A stretch of DNA of 64,000 nt from CAYXWH01 sp964468755 (GCA_964468755.1 CAYXWH010000001.1:1-64000), one strand, 5' to 3'. Shown: positions 1 through 8,480, numbered from the stretch's first letter. Numbers and translations: made by a program. Notes: generated by a model not told the origin, from the sequence alone.

Positions 1-54
1 CTCGTCGGGCTCATAACCCGAAGGTCGTTGGTTCAAATCCAACCCCCGCTACCA
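1..54 (+). tRNA. tRNA-Met (initiator, CAT), 3' part only
   Basis: The window opens inside a tRNA. The anticodon arm has the CAT anticodon at 12-14, with the stem at 5-9 paired to 17-21. That stem contains the three consecutive G-C pairs (GGG/CCC) typical of initiator tRNA. The T arm (27-31 with 39-43), the 3' acceptor strand (44-50), discriminator A51 and an encoded CCA (52-54) follow. The 5' half (acceptor 5' strand and D arm) lies before the window, so the gene is cut by the window edge. Its last 39 bases before the final CA are repeated at 2391-2429. Confidence 0.93.
14..52 (+). repeat. 39-bp direct repeat, left copy (tRNA 3' end, att-like)
   Basis: Bases 14-52, from just after the anticodon through the first C of CCA, are identical to 2391-2429. 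Identity stops exactly at both ends (A13 versus C2390; C53 versus A2430). A tRNA 3' end duplicated downstream in the same orientation is the usual footprint of tyrosine-recombinase integration into a tRNA gene. This copy is part of the intact tRNA. Confidence 0.9.
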
Positions 55-69
55 ATCGATTAGACTTAG

Positions 70-97
70 GCCCGTCGTAAAGGCGGGCTTTCTCTTT
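70..97 (+). terminator. Rho-independent terminator after the initiator tRNA
   Basis: GCCCG (70-74) pairs with CGGGC (84-88) and is followed by a T-rich run (89-97). It lies 15 bases after the tRNA CCA. The stem is short, so this is a moderate-confidence terminator. It lies inside the putative insert, so the element would have brought its own terminator. Confidence 0.5.
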
Positions 98-329
98 GCC
101 GCCTTGCCCTCCGTTCTCTTTGGCCGCATCCATGTCCAGGTGAGGGCTTAAGCCTTATTTTATTAAGGCGCGTTTCCTCTGGGTTGATAAGCGGGGTCAC
201 GGCGGGAGTTTAGTCCTATGCTGGGTGGCGGCTAAATAGGATATTGTAACGGTAGAGGGCAGAGGCTTAAGATGTTAGCCCAATTGTGCTACTATGTAGC
301 TAACTGCTGAACCGATAAGGTAAAGGTGG

Positions 330-2114
330 ATGCCTTTAACAGAGCAAGAGCAAAGATGTGTCACCCTCACCTGTCATTACCTCGGAGAGCACTACGGAGG
401 CAACTGGTCTGTCCAAGAGAACTTGCATGACCTCAAGCTTCAGGAGCCCGCTCCCGAGGCAATTGTTGGCAATGGCAATAAAACAGCCGCAGTCGAAGTA
501 AAGCGCCTTATTGATTTCAACTATCGAGACTACATCACGTACATTAGGAATAATGAGAAGCGCCTTAAACCACCTTGCGGTGGCTCTTACTATCTTTGCC
601 CCGCAGTAGATTTCCGCCTTCCAATGTCCACCAACCTACGACGGCTCGTTAAGCGAGAGATAGAGCGTGTTGCTCCAACTCTAAGCCCAGGTCAGAAGGG
701 CGCCATCCGCATACCACGGCAAGGTCACATTTCGCTGATAGCAGATTCTGACCCGCCAGTTATCTTTTGCCTTCATGGTGGCCCGTACCCTGACATCATG
801 AGCCGTATCAGAGATAAAATCTCTGGAAAGTTTATGCTTGTTGACGAGGGTTTAGAGCATTCCTTCATCACGCAGGAGTGCAAGGATGCATTTGTGGAGG
901 CAGTAGTAGCCGCGTGCAAGAGACGTCTTAAGGGCAATACTAACGACTTCAAATGGTATGAAGAATGGGAGCTCGCTAGGATTGACAATAAGGATAGCAA
1001 AGATGGCGTCTGGATTATAGCTTCTACCGGCGCCCATTCAATGCAGGCATCAGTCGATCAGTGTGTTCATTATTCCCTCGAAAACGCCATACGGAAATTC
1101 AAGAGAACACCACGCTGGGCGGATTTGCACGTGGTTGTACTAGAGGCTTCCCTAGGTTCTCCATCAGGCTTAGCGGCTGGTGCTGTAGAGACATTCCAGC
1201 CGCAGGACAGAGGGCTTATCAACCATTTCCTCATCGTGGAAGGCGGGAATGTGAATGAGGCCAGCGCCATCGTGGCTTCACTAGAGCAAGAAGCCGAGGC
1301 TGAACGTCAACGCCAAGAAGCACACGTGCTCGAATCACCCTTGTCAGAAGCACGGGTGCAAAGGTTCGAGGATGACTACCTGAAGGGGCGGCGGGAGATA
1401 GGCGCGGCGGAGAAGATATTCAGGTACTACGGTACGTTCCAACACAAAGCTATACCCAACCGCCTGACAAGCTTCGGCTTCAACAGGCTGGAGAATAGGG
1501 GGCCATTCGTTGAAGGCTCTAACTGGCTTGACCTGAGAGGCTGGGAATTCGCCGTAGCCGAAGAGCGCCACCTACTTAAGAAGCTGTCCACCCTCCTAAT
1601 GGAGTCTGTTAGCCGCACCGGTCAAACGCTGCCAGATACCACTACCCCACAGCCGGAGGGAATCATTGACACAGCCAAGAGGATGGCTGACTTGTTAGAC
1701 AAATGTGATAGGAGCCTCATAGTAATAGCAGCCCATTTAGAGGTTGACACCGTAATCTCGCTCAACAAGGCGCTCACTACCCCTGGATGGGAACTCGGCG
1801 ATGACCTCAGAACAAACTGGATACTGGGAAAACATGATGGTTGCCCTATCCTCCATCTAAATGACTCGGACTCTAGTAGCCTCTATGTCGTTGACATTCT
1901 ACGATTCGCCTCTCTCATTCAGTATGAACCCCTAGTCGATTTACAGGTGTTGGCTATTGATGAAGCAGCGGCGAAACGTTTATTAGAGGACAATCCCGAC
2001 CTCAAACTAGACGTGGGTACCCTTCTGTCAATGGTTCATCTTATCCTTTATCAGTCATATGAGATTCAGATTCACGACCAAAGCGCTGTTTGGGCTGCTA
2101 AGCTTTCACCTTAA
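330..2114 (+). CDS. Unknown 594-aa protein; possible PD-(D/E)XK-type nuclease motif near N-terminus
   Basis: I do not recognise the family. The only suggestive signature is near the N-terminus: Pro42-Glu43, a short loop, then a hydrophobic strand ending in Glu56-Val-Lys58, with Glu20 upstream in a helix. This spacing resembles a PD-(D/E)XK nuclease core with Glu in place of the first Asp. That reading is an inference, not a domain call. The middle (about residues 320-350) is rich in Glu, Gln and Arg and probably helical. No signal peptide or membrane segment is visible. A purine-rich AAAGG precedes the ATG. It is the only long gene between the two 39-bp tRNA repeats, so it is probably cargo of a small integrated element. 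No integrase is seen in the window. Confidence 0.8.
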   Translation: MPLTEQEQRCVTLTCHYLGEHYGGNWSVQENLHDLKLQEPAPEAIVGNGNKTAAVEVKRLIDFNYRDYITYIRNNEKRLKPPCGGSYYLCPAVDFRLPMSTNLRRLVKREIERVAPTLSPGQKGAIRIPRQGHISLIADSDPPVIFCLHGGPYPDIMSRIRDKISGKFMLVDEGLEHSFITQECKDAFVEAVVAACKRRLKGNTNDFKWYEEWELARIDNKDSKDGVWIIASTGAHSMQASVDQCVHYSLENAIRKFKRTPRWADLHVVVLEASLGSPSGLAAGAVETFQPQDRGLINHFLIVEGGNVNEASAIVASLEQEAEAERQRQEAHVLESPLSEARVQRFEDDYLKGRREIGAAEKIFRYYGTFQHKAIPNRLTSFGFNRLENRGPFVEGSNWLDLRGWEFAVAEERHLLKKLSTLLMESVSRTGQTLPDTTTPQPEGIIDTAKRMADLLDKCDRSLIVIAAHLEVDTVISLNKALTTPGWELGDDLRTNWILGKHDGCPILHLNDSDSSSLYVVDILRFASLIQYEPLVDLQVLAIDEAAAKRLLEDNPDLKLDVGTLLSMVHLILYQSYEIQIHDQSAVWAAKLSP

Positions 2115-2390
2115 TGAGGGGTTGATAGTCGTTTTTCTTCATTCTAGGCACATATCTGGCACGGGATAGACTTAGCTACCAATAGAGTAAGCCCCAATTC
2201 TCAACATGGTTCACGCGGGATATACCCGAACTACCATCCTATTGAGCCTGTGGCAGGCGTGTGGATTAAGCCTCGCCTGTTCTCCGGCAAGCCCCCACCC
2301 TCGTTCTGGAGCTTCTGTGATATGCCTAACACCATCCTCCCCTGCGCCCTCCGCGCCAGTTACGCCGGTAAACGTGCGCCTGGTGAAATC

Positions 2391-2429
2391 TAACCCGAAG
2401 GTCGTTGGTTCAAATCCAACCCCCGCTAC
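2391..2429 (+). repeat. 39-bp direct repeat, right copy (tRNA remnant, att-like)
   Basis: Exact copy of 14-52. Without a 5' half and with the CCA broken (CAA at 2429-2431) it is not a functional tRNA. It marks the right boundary of the insert. The 276 bases between the 594-aa gene and this repeat show no gene or clear signal. Confidence 0.9.
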
Positions 2430-2440
2430 AAAGATTATCA

Positions 2441-2475
2441 GAGCACAGTCATAATGGCTGTGCTTCTCTATTTTT
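2441..2475 (+). terminator. Terminator downstream of the tRNA remnant
   Basis: AGCACAG (2442-2448) pairs perfectly with CTGTGCT (2458-2464), extended by a G-U pair, and a T-rich tract follows (2465-2475). It sits 12 bases after the right tRNA repeat. It is plausibly the original terminator of the tRNA gene before the insertion split it. I see no gene or other signal in 2476-2811. Confidence 0.7.
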
Positions 2476-2811
2476 AACTCCTCCCCGACCAAAGAAACCA
2501 CTCAGGCATTTTCAGTCTTTGTCCCCAATCTGCCGAAACCGGTACCAAAAAAGATACTTCTGTTATCTCGAATCTATCCGTTAAGACTATTGACCTGTAA
2601 CCTCCAATGGTCTAAGCTTCGGCAACAATCACTGATTATAGTAAACCAGAACCCATATGGCAGTGCTTGACTGAGCAAACCGGATAATCGGAGTATGGTA
2701 TTTCATTTTGCGGCAATCTTATGTTAAACCGGTAAAAAACACGCCATTGAACTGACAACATGAATATCATTTACAGCCCGGGAACATCGGCATAGGGCAG
2801 GCAGGAGGAAA

Positions 2812-3522
2812 ATGAGCCCGCTACTGGTATTGGCGGCTATCGCCTTCGGTTACCTTTTCGGTTCGATTCCCTTCTCAAAGCTGGTCGGCAAATTAAGTGC
2901 CGGTCAGAGTGAGGTTGCCGATATCGATGTTGCCGTGCCCGGTCATGACGAGACGTATAAAGTGACGGCAAAGGGAGCCGCCGCCGTTTCGATGTCCCTG
3001 GGTGCCCGCGCCGGGTGTCTGCAGGGTTTCCTGGATATGGCCAAGGTAGCCATTCCCACGCTGGTATTCAAGCTGCTCTACCCGCAAGACCCCTATCTTC
3101 TCATTGCCGCCGCCGCCGGGATGGTGGGCCACATCTGGCCGGTTTTCAATCGCTTCAAAGGTGGGCGCGGGATATCCTCGGTATATGGCGCGCTATTCGT
3201 TATAGACTGGATTGGCGCATTCGCGGTCGCTACCGGCGGATTGCTTATCGGCCTGTTCATCGCCAGGGACTTTATTATCGCTTACCTTTCCGGTTTGTGG
3301 CTGCTGATATTCTGGGCGTGGTTTCTCACTCATGATTTCGCTTATCTGGGATATGCGCTGTTTGTCAACGTGATATTCGTAATCGCCATGATTCCCGACC
3401 TGCGGCAATATATTAAATTCAGGAAAGACCGACAGGTAGACCTGAGCCTGGTAATGTCAATGACTCCAATGGGACGGGGCATGCAGAGAATTATGCAATT
3501 CGGCAGATTGAGAAGGCACTGA
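2812..3522 (+). CDS. plsY: PlsY-family acyl-phosphate:glycerol-3-phosphate acyltransferase-like membrane protein
   Basis: The 236-aa protein is strongly hydrophobic. It begins with a PlsY-like first helix (GYLFGSIPFSKLVG) and carries the family signature GHIWPVFNRFKGGRG near residue 104. PlsY enzymes use acyl-phosphate to acylate position 1 of glycerol-3-phosphate in the membrane, the first step of phospholipid synthesis. The protein is somewhat longer than typical PlsY (about 200 aa) and has an insert of roughly 20 residues after the first helix, so it may be a divergent paralogue. AGGAGG precedes the ATG. The PEP-synthase-like gene follows 60 bases downstream on the same strand. Confidence 0.85.
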   Translation: MSPLLVLAAIAFGYLFGSIPFSKLVGKLSAGQSEVADIDVAVPGHDETYKVTAKGAAAVSMSLGARAGCLQGFLDMAKVAIPTLVFKLLYPQDPYLLIAAAAGMVGHIWPVFNRFKGGRGISSVYGALFVIDWIGAFAVATGGLLIGLFIARDFIIAYLSGLWLLIFWAWFLTHDFAYLGYALFVNVIFVIAMIPDLRQYIKFRKDRQVDLSLVMSMTPMGRGMQRIMQFGRLRRH

Positions 3523-3529
3523 ATTCCTG

Positions 3530-3555
3530 ATTGTAGTACTTCATTGTAGTACTTC
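3530..3555 (+). repeat. Perfect 13-bp tandem duplication
   Basis: The 13-mer ATTGTAGTACTTC occurs twice back to back (3530-3542 and 3543-3555), between the PlsY-like stop and the next start codon. It could be replication slippage or a paired binding site. Nothing else in the gap supports one over the other. Confidence 0.85.
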
Positions 3556-3582
3556 GAGTCTTTTGGTTACGGGGGCACTTAA

Positions 3583-5943
3583 ATGAAGCGGTATATTCTG
3601 GACATAGCCAAAGCCGGTACCCCTTCACGGGCCGGGCTCAAAGCCAGCAATCTGGTCTACCTGATGAAGGCAGGGTTTCCGGTACCCAAAACCTACATAT
3701 GCCCGTTCAAGGCATACCAGGACTATATTTCCGGGAAAAGCGACGTTCTTACCAGCCTGCAATCGGAACTTGCGAATTTGATAGTACCCCACAAGAAATA
3801 CGTCATCAGGTCTTCAGCCGATATCGAAGACAGAATCGGCTACTCGTTCGCCGGACAGTTTGAGAGTTATCTCAATCTCATCTCGATAGATGAAATAATG
3901 AAGGCGATAGAGGCGGTCTGGCAGTCTATATATGGCGAGAGAGTAGTCGCCTATGCCGGCAAAGTAAACAGGTCTATCGACGCGGTACGTATGGCGGCGA
4001 TTATTCAGGAAATGGTGTACCCCGAATTATCCGGCGTTGCTTTCACCAAAAATCCGGTTACCGGCATGGATGAAATCATCGTGGAGTCCGTTGCCGGGAG
4101 CGGAGACGAGTTAGTCCAACGCGGCTTGACTCCCGACCGCTGGGTCTATAAATGGGGGAACTGGATTGAATTGCCGGAGAACCGGGTAAAGCAACCGGTC
4201 ATAGAGCAGGTGACAGCACAGGCGATAAATATAGCCAAAAAATACGGCAGACCCGTTGACCTGGAATGGGTATACGATGGCGGCACAATTTACTGGCTGC
4301 AACTCCGGGAAATCACGGCACTGAAAGGTATCAATGTGTATTCCAACCGGATCGCCAAAGAATTCTTACCGGGGATTATCCATCCACTCATATGGTCCGT
4401 CAATATAGCCGTGGTCAATTATTCCTGGAAAAAGCTGTTTATTGAATTAATCGGTAACGCCGCCAGGAACATTGAAATAGACCGCCTGGCAAAGTCCTTC
4501 TATTACCGCGCGTATTTTAACATGGGCGTGGTGGGTGATGTTTTCCAGATACTGGGAATGCCCAGAGAATCAATCGAGATTATCATGGGTCTGGGAGTCC
4601 CCTCGGGTAAGGCAACCAGAATGAAGCCGGGGATTAAAACGCTCCGGTATATCCCAAGCCTGGTGCGTTTCTTCATTAGCAAGGCACTATTTTTCCGAAG
4701 GATGGACCGGTTTTTGATTAGCCAGAAGCGAAAATATGACCGGTATCATGGCGAAGACATTTCCCGACTCAGCATGAGAGAGACCCAGTCATGCATCGAT
4801 GATTTGATGAAACTCAATACCGGGTCTTCATATTTCGTGATTGTCTCACAATTGACCATGGGTCTGTATAATATGCTGCTTAAAACGTATCTGGGTAAAC
4901 TGGGGATTGATATAAGGACCATCAGTTTCTCAGCGGAACGACGGGCACTGGTGGATATTGATGTTGATTACCACTTCTCACAGCTACATGAAAAATACCT
5001 GGCGTTACCGGAAGACACCAGACGCAGGTTAAAGACATCGGACCGAAACGAATTGGAGGAATGCCAGGATATCGAGGATTTCGACAGGGATGTCGAGCAG
5101 TTTATCCGGCAGTTTGGTCATTTAAGCGAAAGCGGAAATGACTTTTCCAAAGTGCCCTGGAGAGAAACGCCGGACCAGGTCATGAACATGATAATAAATT
5201 ACCAGAAACCCGCCAGCCGGCAAAGTGGCAACATTGAAATTAGCACCATTCCGGTAAGCCCAATCCAGAGGTGGTTCATTAAAAAACTATATGGCCGTGC
5301 CCTGAATTCGAGGGTATACCGGGAGAAAGTAAATTTCTTATACGTTGGGGGATATGCCCTGTTCCGTCCCTATTTCCTCCACATGGCGCAGCTATTCAGA
5401 GAAAGCGGTTTCATAGTCGATGACCGGGATATTTTTTATTTAACCCTCAATGAAATACGGGAGACGGTTGCATCCGGGGATCTCTCCGATGAATACCGGG
5501 CGAAATGGCAGCAACGAAAAGAAGAAATAGCCCGGTATCAATACATTGAACTTCCCGGTATTATCATTGGCGATGCCACGCCGGCACCGTTGATTAATGA
5601 GCGGATATCTGACAAGCTGAAGGGACTGGGCACCTCGCCGGGATACGCAGAAGGCAGGGTGAAGGTAATCAAGGGAATGCACGACTTCCCGAAGATGGAG
5701 GACGGGTGCATTATGATAATCCCCTACTCGGATATAAGCTGGACGCCCCTATTCTCCCGGGCAAAAGCCATAATTTCCGAATCAGGCGGTATGTTGTCCC
5801 ATAGCTCGATTGTAGCCCGGGAATACGGCATACCGGCAGTGGTTTCGGTACCCAATGCCCTGCGACTTGATGATGATATCTCTGTTGCCGTGGATGGTTT
5901 TAACGGGGAGGTCACCGTACTGCGTAATGACCGGCAGCTCTAA
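3583..5943 (+). CDS. PEP synthase / rifampin phosphotransferase-like protein (ATP-grasp plus phosphohistidine domain)
   Basis: The 786-aa protein starts with a PPDK-type ATP-grasp domain (about residues 1-250). It contains an RSSADIED loop and a glycine-rich SFAGQFES segment, as in PEP synthase. A long unassigned middle follows. The C-terminus (about 680-780) is a PEP-utiliser swivelling domain whose GGMLSHSSIVARE motif places the phosphorylatable histidine at residue 740. The C-terminal PEP-binding barrel of true PEP synthase is absent. ATP-grasp, middle domain and His domain is the order seen in rifampin phosphotransferases, which are slightly longer. The protein therefore probably transfers ATP-derived phosphate through His740 to a substrate held by the middle domain. 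That substrate cannot be read from the sequence. It follows the PlsY-like gene as a likely two-gene unit. Confidence 0.8.
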   Translation: MKRYILDIAKAGTPSRAGLKASNLVYLMKAGFPVPKTYICPFKAYQDYISGKSDVLTSLQSELANLIVPHKKYVIRSSADIEDRIGYSFAGQFESYLNLISIDEIMKAIEAVWQSIYGERVVAYAGKVNRSIDAVRMAAIIQEMVYPELSGVAFTKNPVTGMDEIIVESVAGSGDELVQRGLTPDRWVYKWGNWIELPENRVKQPVIEQVTAQAINIAKKYGRPVDLEWVYDGGTIYWLQLREITALKGINVYSNRIAKEFLPGIIHPLIWSVNIAVVNYSWKKLFIELIGNAARNIEIDRLAKSFYYRAYFNMGVVGDVFQILGMPRESIEIIMGLGVPSGKATRMKPGIKTLRYIPSLVRFFISKALFFRRMDRFLISQKRKYDRYHGEDISRLSMRETQSCIDDLMKLNTGSSYFVIVSQLTMGLYNMLLKTYLGKLGIDIRTISFSAERRALVDIDVDYHFSQLHEKYLALPEDTRRRLKTSDRNELEECQDIEDFDRDVEQFIRQFGHLSESGNDFSKVPWRETPDQVMNMIINYQKPASRQSGNIEISTIPVSPIQRWFIKKLYGRALNSRVYREKVNFLYVGGYALFRPYFLHMAQLFRESGFIVDDRDIFYLTLNEIRETVASGDLSDEYRAKWQQRKEEIARYQYIELPGIIIGDATPAPLINERISDKLKGLGTSPGYAEGRVKVIKGMHDFPKMEDGCIMIIPYSDISWTPLFSRAKAIISESGGMLSHSSIVAREYGIPAVVSVPNALRLDDDISVAVDGFNGEVTVLRNDRQL

Positions 5944-6088
5944 CTACTCCCCACGGCTATAATAAAGACCTCGTTGGTTAAACAGTTTTGTGGATGGAGC
6001 AAACAACCTGTTCCTGTTTCCCCGTACCCTGATTCCCATCCTATCTTTGGAACTGATAACCATAGTCGATGAATCTACTTAGTACTTA

Positions 6089-6169
6089 AAAAGTATATTG
6101 ATTACATATACTTTTGTTTATGTTAATATACTTTAGTATATTTTCACTACGTAATATTCACTAAGTAAT
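6089..6169 (+). promoter_or_regulatory. Operator-like array of palindromes and direct repeats
   Basis: An AT-rich 80-bp stretch holds three ordered elements. First is a perfect 10-bp inverted repeat (AAAAGTATAT 6089-6098 with ATATACTTTT 6106-6115, 7-nt spacer). Second is an 8-bp inverted repeat sharing the same half-site (AATATACT 6125-6132 with AGTATATT 6135-6142, 2-nt spacer). Third is a 13-bp direct repeat with one mismatch and 14-bp period (6143-6155 and 6157-6169). The array ends 14 bases before the ATG at 6184. Shared half-sites suggest a dimeric regulator. The binding protein is unknown. Confidence 0.6.
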
Positions 6170-6183
6170 TTTATGAGCTTAGG

Positions 6184-6567
6184 ATGAATGTTAGAACAAT
6201 GCTTCCAGGCTGCACACATATTTTCATCGTATCTAACTATAGTTTAACGCATTCTCTTCTCGGAGCTCAGTTCAAGGAAGAGGGTCTTGAAGTGACCGGT
6301 TCCGCCAGCCTTGAAGCGGCTGTCTCACAGCTATCAGGGTTGCAAATTGTGCCCAGCTTGCCTATTATAGAAACTCTGGGTCTTGACATGCCAGCGAACG
6401 CACTCGAACTATTCGGGGAAATGTGCCGGGGTGTGCCCCTGCTGCTGATTTCCGGAGCCGGGGACCGACCTTCGCATTTGACCTGGAAGGGAGCACGCTA
6501 CCGGTTAACCAGACCATTAACCATAGGACAAATCGTAGCCAAGGACAGGAGTCTCTTACTGAATTAA
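6184..6567 (+). CDS. Small protein resembling a degenerate response-regulator receiver domain
   Basis: The 127-aa protein has the strand-helix rhythm of a CheY-like receiver. The first strand is IFIVSN, a VPLLLISG strand sits where receivers have the Thr/Ser strand, and an LTRPLT segment sits where receivers have the conserved Lys-Pro. The acidic pair after strand one and the phospho-acceptor Asp are not visible, and Lys appears as Arg. If this reading is right it is a pseudo-receiver working without phosphorylation. No output domain is attached. The start is preceded only by a weak TTAGG. It is alone downstream of the operator-like array, and the next gene starts 44 bases later with its own strong ribosome site. 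Confidence 0.6.
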   Translation: MNVRTMLPGCTHIFIVSNYSLTHSLLGAQFKEEGLEVTGSASLEAAVSQLSGLQIVPSLPIIETLGLDMPANALELFGEMCRGVPLLLISGAGDRPSHLTWKGARYRLTRPLTIGQIVAKDRSLLLN

Positions 6568-6611
6568 TCAGTGAAATATACAAAAGTCATTGATAACAAG
6601 GAGGTCTCACC

Positions 6612-6926
6612 ATGGCAAGGGAAGGATTATCCGCGGAACCGGTATATACCGTGCTAAACCCGCTCGCCGAGGAGCCGGAGAGAGAAATAACCTCGCTGAG
6701 CCCCCGGCTGCACCACCTGGAAGGCAAGACCATAAACGTTATCAACCTGCATGGAGGCAATGAAGAGGTAATGGAATCCATTGCCGCTGACCTGAAGGCG
6801 GCGGTTCCCGGCGGTAATATCGTGTATTACCGGACCGAGGGCGGGCACAACAGTGGCCCGTTGACTGACCGTGACTGGGCAAGTATTCTGGCTGGTGATG
6901 CGGCTATAGTCGGCCATGCCTACTGA
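6612..6926 (+). other. N-terminal segment of the UGSC protein, ending at the in-frame UGA
   Basis: If UGA is read as stop, this segment makes a 104-aa protein that ends inside the conserved strand-turn of the UGSC domain, without the downstream helix. That is an unlikely end for a stable domain. It is listed separately because a standard annotation would show it as its own gene. The complementary segment would be 6939-8303 (454 aa). Confidence 0.6.
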
Positions 6927-8303
6927 GGGGGTGCCGCTATGGCGGACGGCCGCGTTGCGGCCCAGATAGAAAAAAAAGGCATCCCGGTTGCCCTGGAGAT
7001 ATGGGACCACGAGGATATTAAGGGTATTGCTCAAAAAGCCTTTGAGCGAGAAGGTGTACCGGAAGTACGTCAGGTAGGTACTCCTCCAGATACGGCACTG
7101 AAAACGGTTACCGAATTTATACCCCGGTTCATCGACGCTCTGACCAGACCACTAACTGAGAAAGAAAAAAAGTCAGGAACCCATAAACCACCACCCCCAT
7201 CCAGGATTGCCATGACCGGAACCTATGATGAAGTCCAGGCATACTTTGAGGGTGACCTGACCCGCTTTCCTCCCGGCAGACCGCCACGGGCATTAATGAC
7301 TGATGGGCTTCCGGTAACACCACCTACCGAGGAAAGAGTAGCGCACATGCTCTCCGGTACCAGCCACGCCCCTGATGAAATAATCAAGGTAACCAACCGA
7401 TGGACCGGAGAAGTGGAGCGAATAGCCACGGTAGAGAAGGTAGCGGTTAATGCGGTGATGGCCGGATGCAAGCCCGGATACATGCCCGTGCTACTGGCCA
7501 TGCTGGAGCTGGGGGCATGCACCGGTGCCGCCACCGACTGCTCGGTGGGGCACATGTTCGTGGTGAGCGGCCCGATAGCCGGAGAAACAGGCATGAATTC
7601 ACAAATAGAAGTGCTTTCGCCAGGCAATCCCGCCAATATGAGCCTGGGTCGGGCCGGCGCGTTGATGGGCATTAACCTGACCGGCAGTAGTATCGGGGTC
7701 AGTTCCATCGGGCGACTGGGCAATAATATCTGGGGGCTCACCTTTGCGGAGAGTGAAAACAGTCCGTGGGGAGGTCTGAACGTAGCTGAAGGCTACACTG
7801 CCGGTGAAAGCGTCCTCATCAGCTTCAGTGGATTTATTCAGCTCATGCCGGCCTGCGCCGGTAACGTAAAGATTCCGACCGACCTTTTTGAATTTCAGAA
7901 TAGCTCACCGGAACATCTGGTGACCGCACTACGGACCTGTACCGAAAACCTGGGGGCACTGGTACTGTTTACACCGGATACCGCCAGGATATGGAAGGAG
8001 CAGTACGGTTTCGCCACGATGCAGCAGCTTCAGGACTACCTGTACGACAATGTTACCTGGTCCCGTAGTGAACTGGCAGCACACTACCGGTACTTCGCCC
8101 TGGAAGCCGAAGCCAGGCAAAACCCGCGTGGTTCCAAGATGCTGAACCCGGACCATCTTGACCTTCCCGACGAAGCACCGGTGCCCTTCATAATGAGAGG
8201 ACCGGAGACCATCAAGATAATCGTCGCTGGCGGTGAGGGGTTCGCCTGGGGATGGGGTAGCAGCTGGTGGCCCGTCGCCACTTCCATAGATAAATGGAGG
8301 TGA
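6612..8303 (+). CDS. UGSC-family protein, candidate selenoprotein with in-frame UGA
   Basis: Two open segments, 6612-6926 and 6939-8303, lie in the same frame and are separated only by UGA at 6924-6926. Reading through it gives a 563-residue protein. The sequence around the UGA (AAIVGHAY, then UGA as Sec, GGAA, then a helix ending in KKGIPVALE) fits the UGSC family. In that family a redox Sec or Cys follows a Rossmann-like strand and precedes a helix ending in a GIP-T/V-V strand. Here UGSC would read U-G-G-A, leaving Sec as the only redox residue. The long C-terminal domain contains EKVAVNAVMAGC and Gly-rich stretches that I associate with larger UGSC proteins. The first segment has an AAGGAGGT site. 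GAGGGGGT before ATG 6939 would also permit a restart. Alternatives are reinitiation or a Cys-to-stop mutation. Confidence 0.75.
6948..6962 (+). promoter_or_regulatory. Possible bacterial SECIS hairpin after the UGA
   Basis: GGCCGC (6948-6953) and GCGGCC (6957-6962) form a perfect 6-bp stem with loop GUU. The loop starts 27 nt after the UGA. As I recall the bacterial SECIS rule, the apical loop lies about 16-37 nt downstream and has a G among its first two bases. Both conditions hold. The stem is short and GC-rich DNA forms such hairpins by chance, so this supports the recoding reading without proving it. Confidence 0.4.
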
Positions 8304-8480
8304 GCACTGATAAAGCCAGGTCTATCCGGCATTCGTTACCGGCGGGCAAGTCGTGGAATTAAAACAGCGGGAAGGCACCGGAGTCACTCCCGGCTATGTC
8401 CACGCGCATAGTCAGTTTGTCCTGGTACCCTGTGATCCAGTTGTAAAAAGCCTTGACAACGTGAAACCATCCGCTTAGAG

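Noticed and set aside
2206..2454. Open frame across the tRNA remnant translating to a VVGSNPTPATK-type end
   Set aside because: This peptide is the usual artefact of translating a tRNA 3' end; no ribosome site or family support.
7223..7741. 172-codon minus-strand frame within the UGSC gene
   Set aside because: Lies wholly antisense to a gene with clear family features; no ribosome site.
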